Part shown: in pieces, positions 8,214 through 17,816 of the stretch
Layout of the letters: each line of letters starts with the position of its first letter
Numbering within the stretch: position 1 is the first letter of the stretch
Source of the DNA: Jonesia denitrificans DSM 20603
GTDB lineage: Bacteria > Actinomycetota > Actinomycetes > Actinomycetales > Cellulomonadaceae
Reading direction: 5' to 3'
DNA: 64,000 bases
NCBI RefSeq assembly: GCF_000024065.1
Contig: NC_013174.1
Coordinates: forward strand, 1,612,001 to 1,676,000
Made by a program: the position numbers and the translations under genes
The notes under the pieces: model-generated
Seen by the model: only the letters and a program-made list of their open reading frames with translations
Database searches by the model: none
What the model was told of the DNA's origin: nothing

Positions 8214-9338
8214 TCATGGGTTGGGGGTGAGGGTTGCTTGTTGTGTCTCAATGGTGTGGAGGAGTTCGTTCCAGGACGCGGTGAATTTTTCCACGCCTTG
8301 TTCTTCGAGCACGGTGGTGACGTCGGTGAGGTCGACACCGAGGTCGGCGAGCTGTTCGAGTGTGGAGTAGGCGTCGTCGTAGGCGCGGATAATGGTGTTT
8401 CCTCGCACTTCGCCGTGGTCTGCGAATGCGTTGAGGGTGGCGCGGGGCATGGTGTTGACCACGGATGAGGCGACGAGCGCTTCAACGTAGAGGGTGTCTC
8501 GCAGTTGTGGGTCTTTGACTCCTGTTGATGCCCACAGGGGCCGTTGGAGGTGTGCGCCGTGGTCGAGGAGTTCGAGCATGGTGGGGCTGGAGGCGTAGGT
8601 GGTGAATGCGTCGTAGGCGATGCGTGCGTTGGCGATTGCCACTCGTCCCATCAGTGATTGTGCGCGTGGGTCGTCCAGGTGTGTGAGGCGGTTGTTGACT
8701 TCGGTGTCGATTCGGGAGACAAACAGCGATGCGACTGACCGGATTGTGCTGAGGTCGCGGCCTGCGTTGTGGGCTGCTTGGAGTCCGGCCAGGTAGGCGT
8801 CGATGACGTGCCGGTAGCGTTCCACGGAGAAGATGAGGGTGGCGTTGACGCTGATGCCGTGGGCGATCACTTCGGTGATCGCGGGGAGCCCTTCATTGGT
8901 GGCGGGGATCTTCACCATCACCCCTGGTTTACCGACGCGTTGTGCAAGGTCGATGGCTTGGTCAATGGTTGCTTGTGTGTTGCGGGCCAGCAGCGGTGAC
9001 ACTTCAATGGAGACTCGACCGTCTTCACCTTGTGTGCGCTCATACACCTCGTGAAGGACGTCGCACGCCTGGGCGACGTCCTCGACCATGAGTGCGAACG
9101 CGGTGTCCTCTGCGGGGTGACCTGCCGATGCGCGCAGCGCGTCAGTGTATGCGTCGCTTCCGGCCACGGACTGGGCGAAGATCGTGGGGTTGGTGGTCAC
9201 CCCGACAACGTGACGCTCCGTGACCAGGTGGGCCAGGTCACCGCTTCTCAGGTGATCGCGTGAGAGATCGTCAAGCCATATGCTGACGCCTTCTGCACTG
9301 AGTTTCGCGGTCGTGGAGGTGTGCGATGCAGTGGTCAT
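8214..9338 (-). CDS. tal: Transaldolase
   Basis: Transaldolase transfers a dihydroxyacetone unit between sedoheptulose-7-phosphate and glyceraldehyde-3-phosphate in the non-oxidative pentose phosphate pathway. The 374-residue protein has the actinobacterial/cyanobacterial-type layout with VGVTTNPTIF near residue 47, the Schiff-base lysine K143 in VMVKIPATNEG, and GISVNATLIFSVERY following. Transketolase and glucose-6-phosphate dehydrogenase genes, which often accompany tal in actinobacteria, are absent here, so this copy stands alone. The start codon lies 6 nt after a TAGACT -10 box, which suggests a leaderless transcript. The sequence looks complete. Confidence 0.95.
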   Translation of the reverse strand: MTTASHTSTTAKLSAEGVSIWLDDLSRDHLRSGDLAHLVTERHVVGVTTNPTIFAQSVAGSDAYTDALRASAGHPAEDTAFALMVEDVAQACDVLHEVYERTQGEDGRVSIEVSPLLARNTQATIDQAIDLAQRVGKPGVMVKIPATNEGLPAITEVIAHGISVNATLIFSVERYRHVIDAYLAGLQAAHNAGRDLSTIRSVASLFVSRIDTEVNNRLTHLDDPRAQSLMGRVAIANARIAYDAFTTYASSPTMLELLDHGAHLQRPLWASTGVKDPQLRDTLYVEALVASSVVNTMPRATLNAFADHGEVRGNTIIRAYDDAYSTLEQLADLGVDLTDVTTVLEEQGVEKFTASWNELLHTIETQQATLTPNP

Positions 9339-9344
9339 ACCGTC

Positions 9345-9350
9345 AGTCTA
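9345..9350 (-). promoter_or_regulatory. Candidate -10 box of leaderless tal
   Basis: On the minus strand TAGACT is followed by 6 nt and then the tal ATG (9336-9338), and no Shine-Dalgarno precedes the ATG. A transcript from this box would start at or next to the ATG. No convincing -35 was seen. Confidence 0.45.
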
Positions 9351-9376
9351 TGAAGCGTTGTTGCTGATCGCACTCG

Positions 9377-9856
9377 CTACGGCAAAAAAGTTGCTGACCC
9401 AGGTCTCACCACGTCAAGCGCATCGAGGTGCGTGTCAAGGTCGCGGCTTTCGCCGCGACCGACACGTGTGGACCACCGCACAACACCTGTGCCATCAAGC
9501 AGGAATGAGCCGCGATGCGCGAACCCGTCAGTCTCGTCAAAAACACCAAAGGCCCGTGACAGGTCACCGTGTGGCCAAAAGTCTGACAGGAACACTCCGG
9601 AAAACCGGTTCTGCTCCGCCCATGCTTTCAACGAGAACAGCGGGTCGCAGGTGACGAACACCAAGTCCACTCCCGCATCGGAAAATGCAGGGAAACGGTC
9701 CGAGAGCCCGCCCACCTCGCGGTGACACACCGGGGAGAACGCGAACGGGAGAAACACCAGGCACATGGGCCGTGGCATCACACCGCCCACAGCAAACGGT
9801 GTGCCATGAGTATCGCGCAACACCCGTTGGGCTGGGCGCGCCCCCACACCAATCAC
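9377..9856 (-). CDS. Peroxiredoxin, AhpE-like
   Basis: This 159-residue thioredoxin-fold protein reduces peroxides through a peroxidatic cysteine. The active-site stretch reads P37-FAF-S41-PV-C44, matching the peroxiredoxin PxxxT/SxxC motif with Ser in the usual Thr place. GVDLVFVTCDPLFSLKAWAEQ and FLSDFWPHGDLSRAFGV are typical of the AhpE/BCP group. A second cysteine (C70 region, VTCD) is present but not in the canonical resolving position, so a one-cysteine mechanism is likely. The GTG start at 9856 gives the usual family N-terminus with a short strand before the LRDTHG turn. The gene lies between tal and the DUF3052 gene on the same strand. Confidence 0.85.
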   Translation of the reverse strand: MIGVGARPAQRVLRDTHGTPFAVGGVMPRPMCLVFLPFAFSPVCHREVGGLSDRFPAFSDAGVDLVFVTCDPLFSLKAWAEQNRFSGVFLSDFWPHGDLSRAFGVFDETDGFAHRGSFLLDGTGVVRWSTRVGRGESRDLDTHLDALDVVRPGSATFLP

Positions 9857-9926
9857 AGCGCCGCCACAACTGTCAGCACAGACGGCAACAGGTCCTTCAC
9901 AAAGCCGTGGTCACAAGGACACACGC

Positions 9927-10340
9927 TCAGCGCCCACGACCACGGTGCGCGAGCTTCGTTGCCGACCAATCCTCAGCAATTGACAACGTCGACATCGGGT
10001 GCAAGCCAGCAGTCGACGCGGCTTCTTCGATGTCTGAGTGCGGAACATGACCATCACGGCCAGGTTTTAATGTCAACAACCAAATCGATGCACCATCGTC
10101 AAGAACCGTTTGAACGTCCACGAGAGTGTCAGTGAGGTCACCGTCATCCTCACGCCACCACACGATCACACCATCAGTGACGTCGTCGTAGTCCTCATCA
10201 ACAAGTTCATTACCAACGAGTTCCTCAATCTCTAGGCGGAGGTCATCATCGACATCCTCACCCCAACCGTACTCTTGGACAATGTGCCCAGGGGCGAAAC
10301 CCAGACGATCAATCTGGGAGGAACCAGCAGTCGCTGCCAC
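9927..10340 (-). CDS. DUF3052 family protein
   Basis: The product is a small acidic protein found throughout actinobacteria. Key stretches are LGFAPGHIVQEYGWGEDVDDDLR, read here as two blocks, then LVDEDYDDVTDGVIVWWREDDGDL, again in two blocks, and LLTLKPGRDGHVPHSDIEEAA near the end. Function is unknown; in several genera it is encoded beside aceE or a peroxiredoxin, as here. I chose the GTG at 10340 because it gives the family length of about 137 residues and has GGAAGGA upstream; a longer frame to 10415 would add sequence not seen in the family. It diverges from aceE across a 430-nt gap. Confidence 0.82.
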   Translation of the reverse strand: MAATAGSSQIDRLGFAPGHIVQEYGWGEDVDDDLRLEIEELVGNELVDEDYDDVTDGVIVWWREDDGDLTDTLVDVQTVLDDGASIWLLTLKPGRDGHVPHSDIEEAASTAGLHPMSTLSIAEDWSATKLAHRGRGR

Positions 10341-10772
10341 AGTTGTATGTATCCTTCCGAACGTTGTGAGAGGTGACGTACTCACCTGTGTTGCCAACTT
10401 AACGCATGGTGGCACACCTTGTCGCCGTCCACACGCATGATTAGCCTACTATTGAACCTCTTTATTGCGTACTGGTCCACACCACTTCACCTGACCAAGT
10501 CCCACCAACACCGATACGCTGAGAAGTGACGTCTCCTCCCCCAACTCTCCCCAGAGCGTGTCCCAAACCACACGTAACAGGGTCATAGTTGGTGGTGTCA
10601 GCAATATCACGCACTCCCACCCCCGTTCACGCTGGAAAAGGGGGACCGAACGTGACAAGAATGAAAACAAACCGGTACCCATGCGAGCTGACCCAACTCA
10701 CTTGCTCCCCAGGGCCGGGTAGGCGAAGACCAGGGAAACCTGATCTTCACGACACGCGAGTAAGGACGGACT
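10341..10772. other. Intergenic region between DUF3052 gene and aceE
   Basis: This 432-nt divergent gap holds no ORF I can support. On the minus strand TAGGCTAAT (near 10440-10450) is a plausible -10 for the DUF3052 gene. On the plus strand AAGGACGGA (10763-10771 region) is the aceE ribosome binding site. I see no riboswitch, tRNA or strong hairpin, and no clear aceE -35/-10 pair. Confidence 0.4.
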
Positions 10773-13520
10773 GTGGCCGCGAACGAGCAAACCGGGCCCC
10801 TGATCAACGGCCTGTTGAGTCAGGTGCCGGACATCGACCCGACGGAAACCGGCGAGTGGATCGAATCGCTGGACGGACTCATTGATGAGGCGGGCGGTCC
10901 ACGTGCCCGCTACATCCTCCTTAACCTTCTGAAACGAGCGCGGGAACGCAACGTCGCAATCCCCACCTCAATCAACACCCCCTACGTCAACACCATCGGT
11001 GTCCACGAGGAACCCTACTTCCCCGGTGACGAGGTCATGGAACGCAAATACCGTTCCTGGGTGCGGTGGAACGCCGCAGTCCTGGTCACCCGCGCTCAGC
11101 GACCAGAGATCTCCGTCGGGGGGCACATCTCCTCCTACGCTTCCGTGGCAACCCTGTATGAAGTCGGGTTGAACCACTTCTTCCGCGGAAAAGACCACCC
11201 CGGCGGTGGGGACCAAATCTTCTTCCAAGGCCACGCCTCCCCCGGCGTCTACGCACGCGCCTTCCTGGAAGGACGACTCAGCGCAGAACGCCTCGACGGG
11301 TTCCGTCAAGAGCACTCACTGGGCGCTGGAAACGGGCTCCCCTCCTACCCGCACCCACGGCAGATGCCTGAGTTCTGGGAATTCCCCACCGTCTCTATGG
11401 GGCTTGGACCAGCAGAAGCGATCTACCAGGCGTGGACAAACAAGTACCTGCACAACCGCGGAATCAAAGACACCTCCCAGCAAGACGTGTGGGCATTCCT
11501 CGGTGACGGCGAAATGGACGAGCCCGAATCACGCGGCATGATCCAACTCGCAACACAACAGCAACTCGACAACCTCACCTTCGTTGTCAACTGCAACCTT
11601 CAACGCCTTGACGGCCCAGTGCGTGGAAACGGCAAAATCATCCAAGAACTGGAAGCACAGTTCAAGGGTGCAGGCTGGAACGTTATCAAGGTCGTGTGGG
11701 GCCGTGAATGGGACACCCTCCTCAACGCTGATAAGGACCGCGCCCTTGTCAACCTGATGAACACCACCCCTGACGGTGACTACCAGACCTACAAAGCCAA
11801 CGACGGTGCCTTCGTTCGTGAGCACTTCTTTGGTCGCGACCCACGCACCAAAAAGCTTGTGGAAAACATGAGCGACGACGAAATTTGGGCACTCAAGCGT
11901 GGTGGTCACGACTACCGCAAACTGTTCGCAGCGTACGCGGCAGCACGCTCCCACACCGGTCAGCCCACCGTTATCCTCGCCAAAACCATCAAGGGCTACG
12001 GGCTTGGCTCAGGTTTCGCCGGGCGCAACGCCACCCACCAGAAGAAAAAGGTGGGCCTGGAAGAGTTGAAGACCCTACGCGACACCCTGCACATCCCCAT
12101 CACTGATGAGCAGCTGGAAGCCAACCCGTACCTTCCTCCGTACTACCACCCAGGGATGGATGACCCAGCTATCGAGTACATGCTCGACCGGCGCCGCCAA
12201 CTCGGTGGGTTCGTCCCCGAACGCCGCAACAAGCACGTTGCTGTGTCCTTGCCTGGTGACAAAGCCTATGAAGTGCTGGCTAAGGGCTCTGGTAAGCAAG
12301 AAGTCGCCTCCACCATGGCTTTTGTGCGTCTCCTCAAAGAACTCATGAAAGACAAAGAGTTCGGACACCGCGTTGTTCCGATCATCCCGGATGAAGCACG
12401 CACATTTGGTTTGGATGCGATCTTCCCCACCGCGAAGATCTTCAACACCCTGGGCCAAAACTACTTGGCTGTGGACCGCGACCTCATGCTGTCCTACAAG
12501 GAATCAGAGTCCGGCCAGATCATGCACACCGGCATCAACGAAGCCGGTTCCGCTGCCGCATTCCAAACGGTTGGTACGTCATACGCAACGCACGGTGAAC
12601 CACTGGTTCCGTTCTACATCTTCTACTCGATGTTCGGATTCCAACGCACTGGCGACCAGTTCTGGGCTGCCGGAGACCAACTCACCCGTGGGTTTATCAT
12701 CGGTGCGACCGCCGGCCGCACCACCCTCACCGGTGAAGGAACACAACACGCCGACGGTCACTCACCACTTCTCGCGGGAACAAACACCGCGGTTGTGCAG
12801 TACGACCCAGCATACGGGTACGAAATTCGGCACATTGTCCGTGACGGTCTCAAACGCATGTACGACGAGTCCGACCCACGTGACCCCAACATCATGTACT
12901 ACCTCACGGTGTACAACGAACCTATGCCACAACCAGCTGAGCCCGACAACGTAGACGTGGACGGAATCCTGCGCGGAATCCACCGCGTGTCCGTAGGACA
13001 AGGCGATGGGCCACGCGTCCAACTTCTTGCCTCCGGTGTGGGTGTGCCCTGGGCTTTGGAAGCTCAAGAACTCCTCGCCAACGACTGGGGTGTCGCAGCT
13101 GACGTGTGGTCGGTGACATCATGGAACGAGTTGCGTCGCGACGGTTTAGCCGCCGACCAGCACAACTTCCTCCACCCCGACCAAGAGCCACGCGAGGCCT
13201 ACCTCACCCAAAAGCTCAAGGACGCGCAAGGTCCATTCATCGCCACCAGCGACTACGACCACCTGGTCCAAGACCAAGTACGGACGTGGATCCCCGGCGA
13301 CTACGCCGTCCTTGGTGCTGACGGATTCGGGTTCTCCGACACCCGTGCAGCAGCACGCCGTTACTTCAAGATCGATGGACCATCCGTGGTCGTGCGCGCA
13401 CTGCAAGAACTTGCACGCCGCGGTGAGGTCTCCCGTGACCTCCAAGCCCAAGCGATCACCAAGTACGACCTGCACAATGTTGCGGCTGGAACCTCAGGGT
13501 CTGTCGGCGGCGACGCCTAA
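10773..13520 (+). CDS. aceE: Pyruvate dehydrogenase E1 component, homodimeric type
   Basis: AceE decarboxylates pyruvate with thiamine diphosphate and passes the acetyl group to the E2 lipoyl domain, feeding acetyl-CoA into the TCA cycle and fatty acid synthesis. The 915-residue length is normal for the homodimeric E1. Recognisable segments are [34 protein letters not shown], and the ThDP motif region [14 protein letters not shown] through [19 protein letters not shown] (split). The GTG start at 10773 follows AAGGACGGA. As is common in actinobacteria, the E2 and E3 genes are not adjacent. Transcription likely ends at the perfect hairpin at 13547-13591. Confidence 0.97.
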   Translation: MAANEQTGPLINGLLSQVPDIDPTETGEWIESLDGLIDEAGGPRARYILLNLLKRARERNVAIPTSINTPYVNTIGVHEEPYFPGDEVMERKYRSWVRWNAAVLVTRAQRPEISVGGHISSYASVATLYEVGLNHFFRGKDHPGGGDQIFFQGHASPGVYARAFLEGRLSAERLDGFRQEHSLGAGNGLPSYPHPRQMPEFWEFPTVSMGLGPAEAIYQAWTNKYLHNRGIKDTSQQDVWAFLGDGEMDEPESRGMIQLATQQQLDNLTFVVNCNLQRLDGPVRGNGKIIQELEAQFKGAGWNVIKVVWGREWDTLLNADKDRALVNLMNTTPDGDYQTYKANDGAFVREHFFGRDPRTKKLVENMSDDEIWALKRGGHDYRKLFAAYAAARSHTGQPTVILAKTIKGYGLGSGFAGRNATHQKKKVGLEELKTLRDTLHIPITDEQLEANPYLPPYYHPGMDDPAIEYMLDRRRQLGGFVPERRNKHVAVSLPGDKAYEVLAKGSGKQEVASTMAFVRLLKELMKDKEFGHRVVPIIPDEARTFGLDAIFPTAKIFNTLGQNYLAVDRDLMLSYKESESGQIMHTGINEAGSAAAFQTVGTSYATHGEPLVPFYIFYSMFGFQRTGDQFWAAGDQLTRGFIIGATAGRTTLTGEGTQHADGHSPLLAGTNTAVVQYDPAYGYEIRHIVRDGLKRMYDESDPRDPNIMYYLTVYNEPMPQPAEPDNVDVDGILRGIHRVSVGQGDGPRVQLLASGVGVPWALEAQELLANDWGVAADVWSVTSWNELRRDGLAADQHNFLHPDQEPREAYLTQKLKDAQGPFIATSDYDHLVQDQVRTWIPGDYAVLGADGFGFSDTRAAARRYFKIDGPSVVVRALQELARRGEVSRDLQAQAITKYDLHNVAAGTSGSVGGDA

Positions 13521-13546
13521 CAACACCCCTAGGGCATCAAGCACCA

Positions 13547-13591
13547 CATGAGTGTGGGCCCCTCCCACATTGGGAGGGGCCCACACTCATG
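13547..13591. terminator. Bidirectional intrinsic terminator between aceE and a convergent gene
   Basis: A perfect 21-bp inverted repeat (13547-13567 and 13571-13591) closes on a 3-nt loop CAT. It lies between the aceE stop and the stop of the convergent TPR-like gene, so it can serve both. There is no long T-run on either side. Confidence 0.85.
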
Positions 13592-13618
13592 TCGTTATCC
13601 ACTTGTCACACGCAACAA

Positions 13619-14305
13619 TTAGGACCGCGCTAACCGGGACTGCACATCGGCAGACAGCGTTGGGTCATACGCAGCCACGTCAGCCTCGGACACGTGGTCA
13701 AGAAGTTCCTCCAGGTAGCGTTGAGCTTCCGCGTGCTTACCGGCCTCAAGCGATGCTCGCACCACCTCAATACCAGCCTCAGGGACGTGCTGGCGTGCAA
13801 TCCAATGCCCAACACCCAACAGGTAGGCCTCGGCAGCCAAATCATTGTCCCGAAGCAACCGCAGCGCAGCGGCAAGCGCCGCACCAGTCTCGTCACGTGA
13901 CACGGCAGCGGTGAGCCGGCGGTTCGCGTCCTCTGGATTGTCGGGAAGCGAGAGGTGAGCCAATTGGATGAGCGGGTACCACGCTTTGGGGTGCCCGGCA
14001 TACTCTTCAGCAAGCGCCCACAAACTCATCGTGTATTTTTCTTCGCGGGCGGCGCTGTCTGTGAGGTCAATCTCGGCGGTTCGTGGATCAACGTCATCGG
14101 TGGGGTCCTGGGCGCAGTTGCGTCCCACGACGTCAACAAGCGCGAGGAACGCATGCTCGTTGTTGGGGTCTTCTGCGAGCATCGCCCGGAGCGCGTCCTC
14201 CTGGATGACGTTCTTCGCAGGGTGTAGTGTTTCCCGCCGCCGTCCGACAGTTGACGCGGTGGTTGTGCGTTGGAGTAACTGTTTGATCTTGGGCATGAGG
14301 GCCAT
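13619..14305 (-). CDS. TPR-like helical-repeat protein of unknown function
   Basis: The 228-residue product is almost entirely helical. It contains repeat-like pairs such as ALRAMLAEDPNNEHAFLALV, WALAEEYAGHPKAWYPLIQL and VVRASLEAGKHAEAQRYLEE, which resemble tetratricopeptide repeats and suggest a protein-binding scaffold. A basic N-terminus (KIKQLLQRTTTASTVGRRR) precedes them. There is no signal peptide or membrane segment. I do not recognise a named family. The gene diverges from fasR, so the two share a promoter region; its ATG lies 6 nt after a TAGAGT -10 box and probably starts a leaderless transcript. Confidence 0.7.
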   Translation of the reverse strand: MALMPKIKQLLQRTTTASTVGRRRETLHPAKNVIQEDALRAMLAEDPNNEHAFLALVDVVGRNCAQDPTDDVDPRTAEIDLTDSAAREEKYTMSLWALAEEYAGHPKAWYPLIQLAHLSLPDNPEDANRRLTAAVSRDETGAALAAALRLLRDNDLAAEAYLLGVGHWIARQHVPEAGIEVVRASLEAGKHAEAQRYLEELLDHVSEADVAAYDPTLSADVQSRLARS

Positions 14306-14311
14306 ATAAAG

Positions 14312-14317
14312 ACTCTA
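14312..14317 (-). promoter_or_regulatory. Candidate -10 box of the leaderless TPR-like gene
   Basis: TAGAGT on the minus strand is followed by 6 nt and the ATG at 14305. No Shine-Dalgarno is present. The -35 is not obvious. Confidence 0.4.
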
Positions 14318-14424
14318 CCTGTTTTTTGGGGATTCTTGGCGGTAACTTGGTGTGACCTGGCGTTTTCATCCGTGGGGTTCGGGGCACCTGCCTGGGATGT
14401 TGTGGGAATCGCACAAGACATGGT

Positions 14425-14430
14425 TATTCT
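14425..14430 (+). promoter_or_regulatory. Candidate -10 box of leaderless fasR
   Basis: TATTCT is followed by 7 nt and ATG 14438. TTGTGG about 19 nt upstream (14400-14405) could be a weak -35. No Shine-Dalgarno precedes this ATG, which fits a leaderless start. Confidence 0.4.
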
Positions 14431-14437
14431 CGTGTCC

Positions 14438-15631
14438 ATGACATCCCCAGTGACTTCGAGCGGCGACACAGCAGGTCCTATTCCTGCGTCTCCTGCGAAC
14501 CAGCAGCGCGTCCGTGAGGGTGCAGGTCTGCTCACATCAGCTGCATTGAAGCGTCTTGATGAGGATCTTCCCTGGTACCGTGCGCTACCGCGGGAAGAAC
14601 GACAATGGGTTGGGTTAGTAGCCCAACAAGGTATTACCGCGTTTATTGATTGGTACACCTCGGCGGGTAAGTCGGGGCGTGACCCAGGTGAGATGTTTTC
14701 TGTCGCGCCCCAAGACTTAACCCGCTCCATTTCGCTGCAACACACACTGCAAATTGTGCGGTGTGCGGTGGAAGTGGTGGAAGCCTACAGTGACCGATTA
14801 GCTGCCCCCGGCCAAGAACGAGATTTACGTGAAGCAGTGCTGCGGTATTCACGTGAGGTCGCGTTTGAGGCTGCTGAGGTGTATGCGCGTGCTGCGGAAG
14901 TGCGTGGCGCGTGGGATGCCCGGCTTGAGGCGCTGGTTGTTGATGCGATTGTGCGCGGTGACCGAGATAAGTCGCTTCGATCCCGAGTGTCAACACTCGG
15001 GTGGTCAGGCACCGGGCATGTTGTTGTCATGGTGGGGTCAACGGCGTCTGCCTTTGACGACGTCAAGTCAGCAGATCTTCGCCGCGCGACCAGGCGCATC
15101 TTTGACGACGTCCTCGTGGGGATTCAAGGCGACCGGCTCGTGCTTGTTCTTGGCGGCTCCGGTGACTTAATCGCTGCAGCAGAGTCCCTTGCCCAACGTT
15201 TTGGTCCCGGCCCGGTCATTATTGGCCCGGTCGTTGCTGGGCTTGACGATGCGCCTCGTAGCGCCGCTGCTGCCCTGGCTGGTCTTGAGGCAGTGCCGGC
15301 GTGGCCTGGCGCTCCCCGTCCGGTCAGTGCAGATGAGCTCCTTCCTGAGCGGATGCTCGTGGGCGACCCGTTGGCGCGCGCCGCCCTGGTCACCCAAGCG
15401 TTTGAACCGTTGTCCGCCTCGGGTGGGGCGTTACTAGAGACCCTGTCCGCCTACCTTGGTACCGGCCGTTCCCTGGAGGGCGCGGCACGTGACCTGTATG
15501 TTCACCCCAACACGGTACGTTATCGGTTGCGCAAGGTCGCGGAGTTGACGGGCTGGGATCCTCTCGATGCGCGTGAGTCGTTTGTTCTTCAAGTCGCGTT
15601 AGCAGCGGGTCGGCTCCCCGCACCTCATTAG
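14438..15631 (+). CDS. fasR: PucR/CdaR-type regulator of fatty acid synthesis (FasR-like)
   Basis: The 397-residue protein ends in the PucR-type helix-turn-helix (about residues 335-395): LSAYLGTGRSLEGAARDLYV then HPNTVRYRLRKVAELTGWDP. The middle is a GGDEF-related regulator domain with VVMVGSTAS and LVLVLGGSG. In Streptomyces, FasR of this architecture sits directly upstream of fabD-fabH-acpP-fabF and activates them; the same order here supports the name. The frame is open to a TTG at 14336, but ATG 14438 is preferred: it follows a TATTCT -10 box and gives the usual N-terminus. GTG 14432 and ATG 14420 are in-frame alternatives. Confidence 0.88.
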   Translation: MTSPVTSSGDTAGPIPASPANQQRVREGAGLLTSAALKRLDEDLPWYRALPREERQWVGLVAQQGITAFIDWYTSAGKSGRDPGEMFSVAPQDLTRSISLQHTLQIVRCAVEVVEAYSDRLAAPGQERDLREAVLRYSREVAFEAAEVYARAAEVRGAWDARLEALVVDAIVRGDRDKSLRSRVSTLGWSGTGHVVVMVGSTASAFDDVKSADLRRATRRIFDDVLVGIQGDRLVLVLGGSGDLIAAAESLAQRFGPGPVIIGPVVAGLDDAPRSAAAALAGLEAVPAWPGAPRPVSADELLPERMLVGDPLARAALVTQAFEPLSASGGALLETLSAYLGTGRSLEGAARDLYVHPNTVRYRLRKVAELTGWDPLDARESFVLQVALAAGRLPAPH

Positions 15632-15684
15632 CGTGGCTGTGACCAAAGTTTTGAGACTTTCCCACCAAAGACAGCCGGCAGGAC

Positions 15685-15703
15685 GTGCAGGAATTGTCTG
15701 CAC
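15685..15703. promoter_or_regulatory. Palindrome upstream of fabD, candidate operator
   Basis: GTGCAG (15685-15690) and CTGCAC (15698-15703) form an inverted repeat with a 7-nt spacer in the 170-nt gap between fasR and fabD. The position is right for a FasR site or another FASII regulator. No direct evidence of binding can be read. Confidence 0.3.
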
Positions 15704-15801
15704 ATTCACAGCCCGTTGTGGTGACCCTACAAAAGAGTGAACGGGACTTGGTGGGGGTCGGTGACGCGCATCGGCAGGGGGTATCAGGCAGAGTAGGAAC
15801 C

Positions 15802-16743
15802 GTGCTTGCAGTTGTATGCCCGGGGCAGGGCTCCCAGACTCCCGCCATGCTTGAGCCATGGCTGACATTGCCATCCGTGCGTGAGTTCCTCGGCGAACTC
15901 AGCGAGGCGAGCGGTGTCGACCTTATCGCGCACGGAACCACCTCGGATGCGGACACGATTCGCGACACTGCCGTTGCCCAACCACTGATTGTGGCCAGTT
16001 CGTTGATGGCGTGGCACGCCCTCACGCACGGTAAGACCACGGCCACACCCCACGTTGTGGCCGGTCACTCCGTTGGTGAGTTTGCTGCAAGTGCACTTGC
16101 TGGCGTGATGACGAACGCGCAAGCAACAGCGCTCGTGACCCACCGTGCGCGCGCGATGGCGCAGGCAGCTAGCGCCCACGCGACCGGTATGACCGCTGTT
16201 GTGGGTGGTCAACCAGATGATGTGCTTGCCAGTATCGCCGCCGCTGGTTTGACCCCCGCGAACATGAACTCCCCACAGCAAGTTGTTGCGGCGGGTTCGC
16301 TCGATGGCATCGCCGCCCTTCAGGCGTCACCCCCCGCTCGGGCACGGGTCATCGCGTTGCAGGTCGCTGGTGCCTTTCACACCGAGTTCATGGCTCCCGC
16401 ACAAGACGCGTTCCGTGACGTTGCACGCGGCTGGCCGGTTGCTGACCCAACACTGACTTTGCTCAGCAACCGTGATGGCCGCGCTTTCACCGACGGCGCC
16501 CACGGGTACGGTCGCGGACAGGACATGCTCGATTCCCTTGTCCACCAAATCACCTCACCGGTTCGCTGGGATTTGTGCCAGCACACTCTCGCAGACCTTG
16601 GGGTCACCGGTGTCCTTGAACTCGCACCAGGCGGGGTATTAACTGGGCTCGCGAAACGTACTCTGAAGGGTGTGGCAACCTGTGCTATCTCTTCACCCGA
16701 CGACCTTCCTACCGCTCACGACTTCATCACCGAACACGCCTGA
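15802..16743 (+). CDS. fabD: Malonyl-CoA:ACP transacylase
   Basis: FabD loads malonate from malonyl-CoA onto the acyl carrier protein, supplying FASII chain extension. The N-terminal loop VVCPGQGSQTP and the nucleophile elbow GHSVGEF with S90 are clear. A catalytic His is expected in VAGAFHTEFMAPA, which is present. The frame extends upstream to 15685, but the GTG at 15802 gives the standard family N-terminus (a short strand directly before PGQGSQ) and has AGGA just upstream. It is 313 residues, normal length. It is the first gene of the FASII operon; fabH follows 21 nt downstream. Confidence 0.93.
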   Translation: MLAVVCPGQGSQTPAMLEPWLTLPSVREFLGELSEASGVDLIAHGTTSDADTIRDTAVAQPLIVASSLMAWHALTHGKTTATPHVVAGHSVGEFAASALAGVMTNAQATALVTHRARAMAQAASAHATGMTAVVGGQPDDVLASIAAAGLTPANMNSPQQVVAAGSLDGIAALQASPPARARVIALQVAGAFHTEFMAPAQDAFRDVARGWPVADPTLTLLSNRDGRAFTDGAHGYGRGQDMLDSLVHQITSPVRWDLCQHTLADLGVTGVLELAPGGVLTGLAKRTLKGVATCAISSPDDLPTAHDFITEHA

Positions 16744-16764
16744 TTCATCTCACTGAGGACACCG

Positions 16765-17766
16765 ATGGCAACGCTCACTCAAGCACAAGGCTCCCCCTTT
16801 TCCCGCATCTACGGTTTTGGTGCCTACCGGGGGGACAACGTCGTCACGAACGACGATATTGCTGGCCCTATTGATTCCTCCGATGAATGGATCCGGCAAC
16901 GGACCGGCATTGTCACCCGGCGCCGGGCGCATACTGAGGAATCAGTCATTGATCTTGCTGTTCGCGCCGCCCGCGACGTGTTGGCCACCACGGGTATTGA
17001 TCCGTCCGACATTGGTGCGGTCATCATGTCCACAGTCACGTACTTCCACCAAACACCGGCTGCGGCAGCAATCGTTGCCGAGAAAATCGGGGCAACACCT
17101 GCAGCAGCGTTCGATATTTCCGCTGCGTGCGCCGGGTACACGTACGGTGTTGCACAAGCAGATGCGCTGGTACGGGCCGGAACAGCACGGTACGTTCTGG
17201 TCATCGGCGCCGAAAAAATGTCGGACTTCATTGACCCCACGGACCGGTCAATTTCGTTTCTCCTAGGAGATGGCGCCGGCGCAGTCATTGTAGGGCCTTC
17301 AGACCAGCCTGGAATCGGAAAAACCGTGTGGGGCGCTGATGGCACAAAAGCAAACCTCATTTACCAGACCCACTCATGGCAAGAACTCAACGCAAACCCC
17401 GACCTCGGGTGGCCAACACTGCGCCAGGACGGTCCTTCAGTGTTCAAATGGGCGTCGTTTACCATGGCACCTATCGCCAAAGAAGCGATCGCAGCCGCCG
17501 GCCTGACACCCGATGACATTGATGTGTTTGTCCCCCACCAAGCCAATATGCGTATCATCGACCAGTTGATTAAGCAGATCAAACTGCCCGATCACGTTGT
17601 TGTCGGCCGTGACATCGCCGACACAGGGAACACCTCTGCAGCATCGATCCCTCTTGCCACCCACAGACTCCTGTCCGAAGGGCAAGCAAAGTCAGGGGAT
17701 CTATGCCTCCAAATAGGGTTTGGCGCAGGTCTCGCCTACGCGGCGCAGGTCATCGCCCTTCCATGA
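16765..17766 (+). CDS. fabH: Beta-ketoacyl-ACP synthase III
   Basis: FabH condenses an acyl-CoA primer with malonyl-ACP to start each fatty acid chain, and its primer choice decides straight versus branched chains. The catalytic triad is readable: C122 in DISAACAGYTYG, H258 in VPHQANMR and N289 in DTGNTSAAS. At 333 residues the length is typical. The ATG at 16765 follows GAGGACACCG. It lies between fabD and acpP in the same operon. No residue is missing. Confidence 0.96.
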   Translation: MATLTQAQGSPFSRIYGFGAYRGDNVVTNDDIAGPIDSSDEWIRQRTGIVTRRRAHTEESVIDLAVRAARDVLATTGIDPSDIGAVIMSTVTYFHQTPAAAAIVAEKIGATPAAAFDISAACAGYTYGVAQADALVRAGTARYVLVIGAEKMSDFIDPTDRSISFLLGDGAGAVIVGPSDQPGIGKTVWGADGTKANLIYQTHSWQELNANPDLGWPTLRQDGPSVFKWASFTMAPIAKEAIAAAGLTPDDIDVFVPHQANMRIIDQLIKQIKLPDHVVVGRDIADTGNTSAASIPLATHRLLSEGQAKSGDLCLQIGFGAGLAYAAQVIALP

Positions 17767-17816
17767 CCATGATCGATGAAACGCCGTTTCATCACTGACA
17801 CAAGGAGAACCACACC

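Noticed and set aside
10449-10682. 77-codon minus-strand ORF in the aceE upstream gap
   Set aside because: No ribosome binding site, no recognisable sequence, and unlike any family seen beside aceE.
14026-14745. 239-codon minus-strand ORF overlapping the TPR-like gene and fasR
   Set aside because: It overlaps two better-supported genes and has no domain signal.
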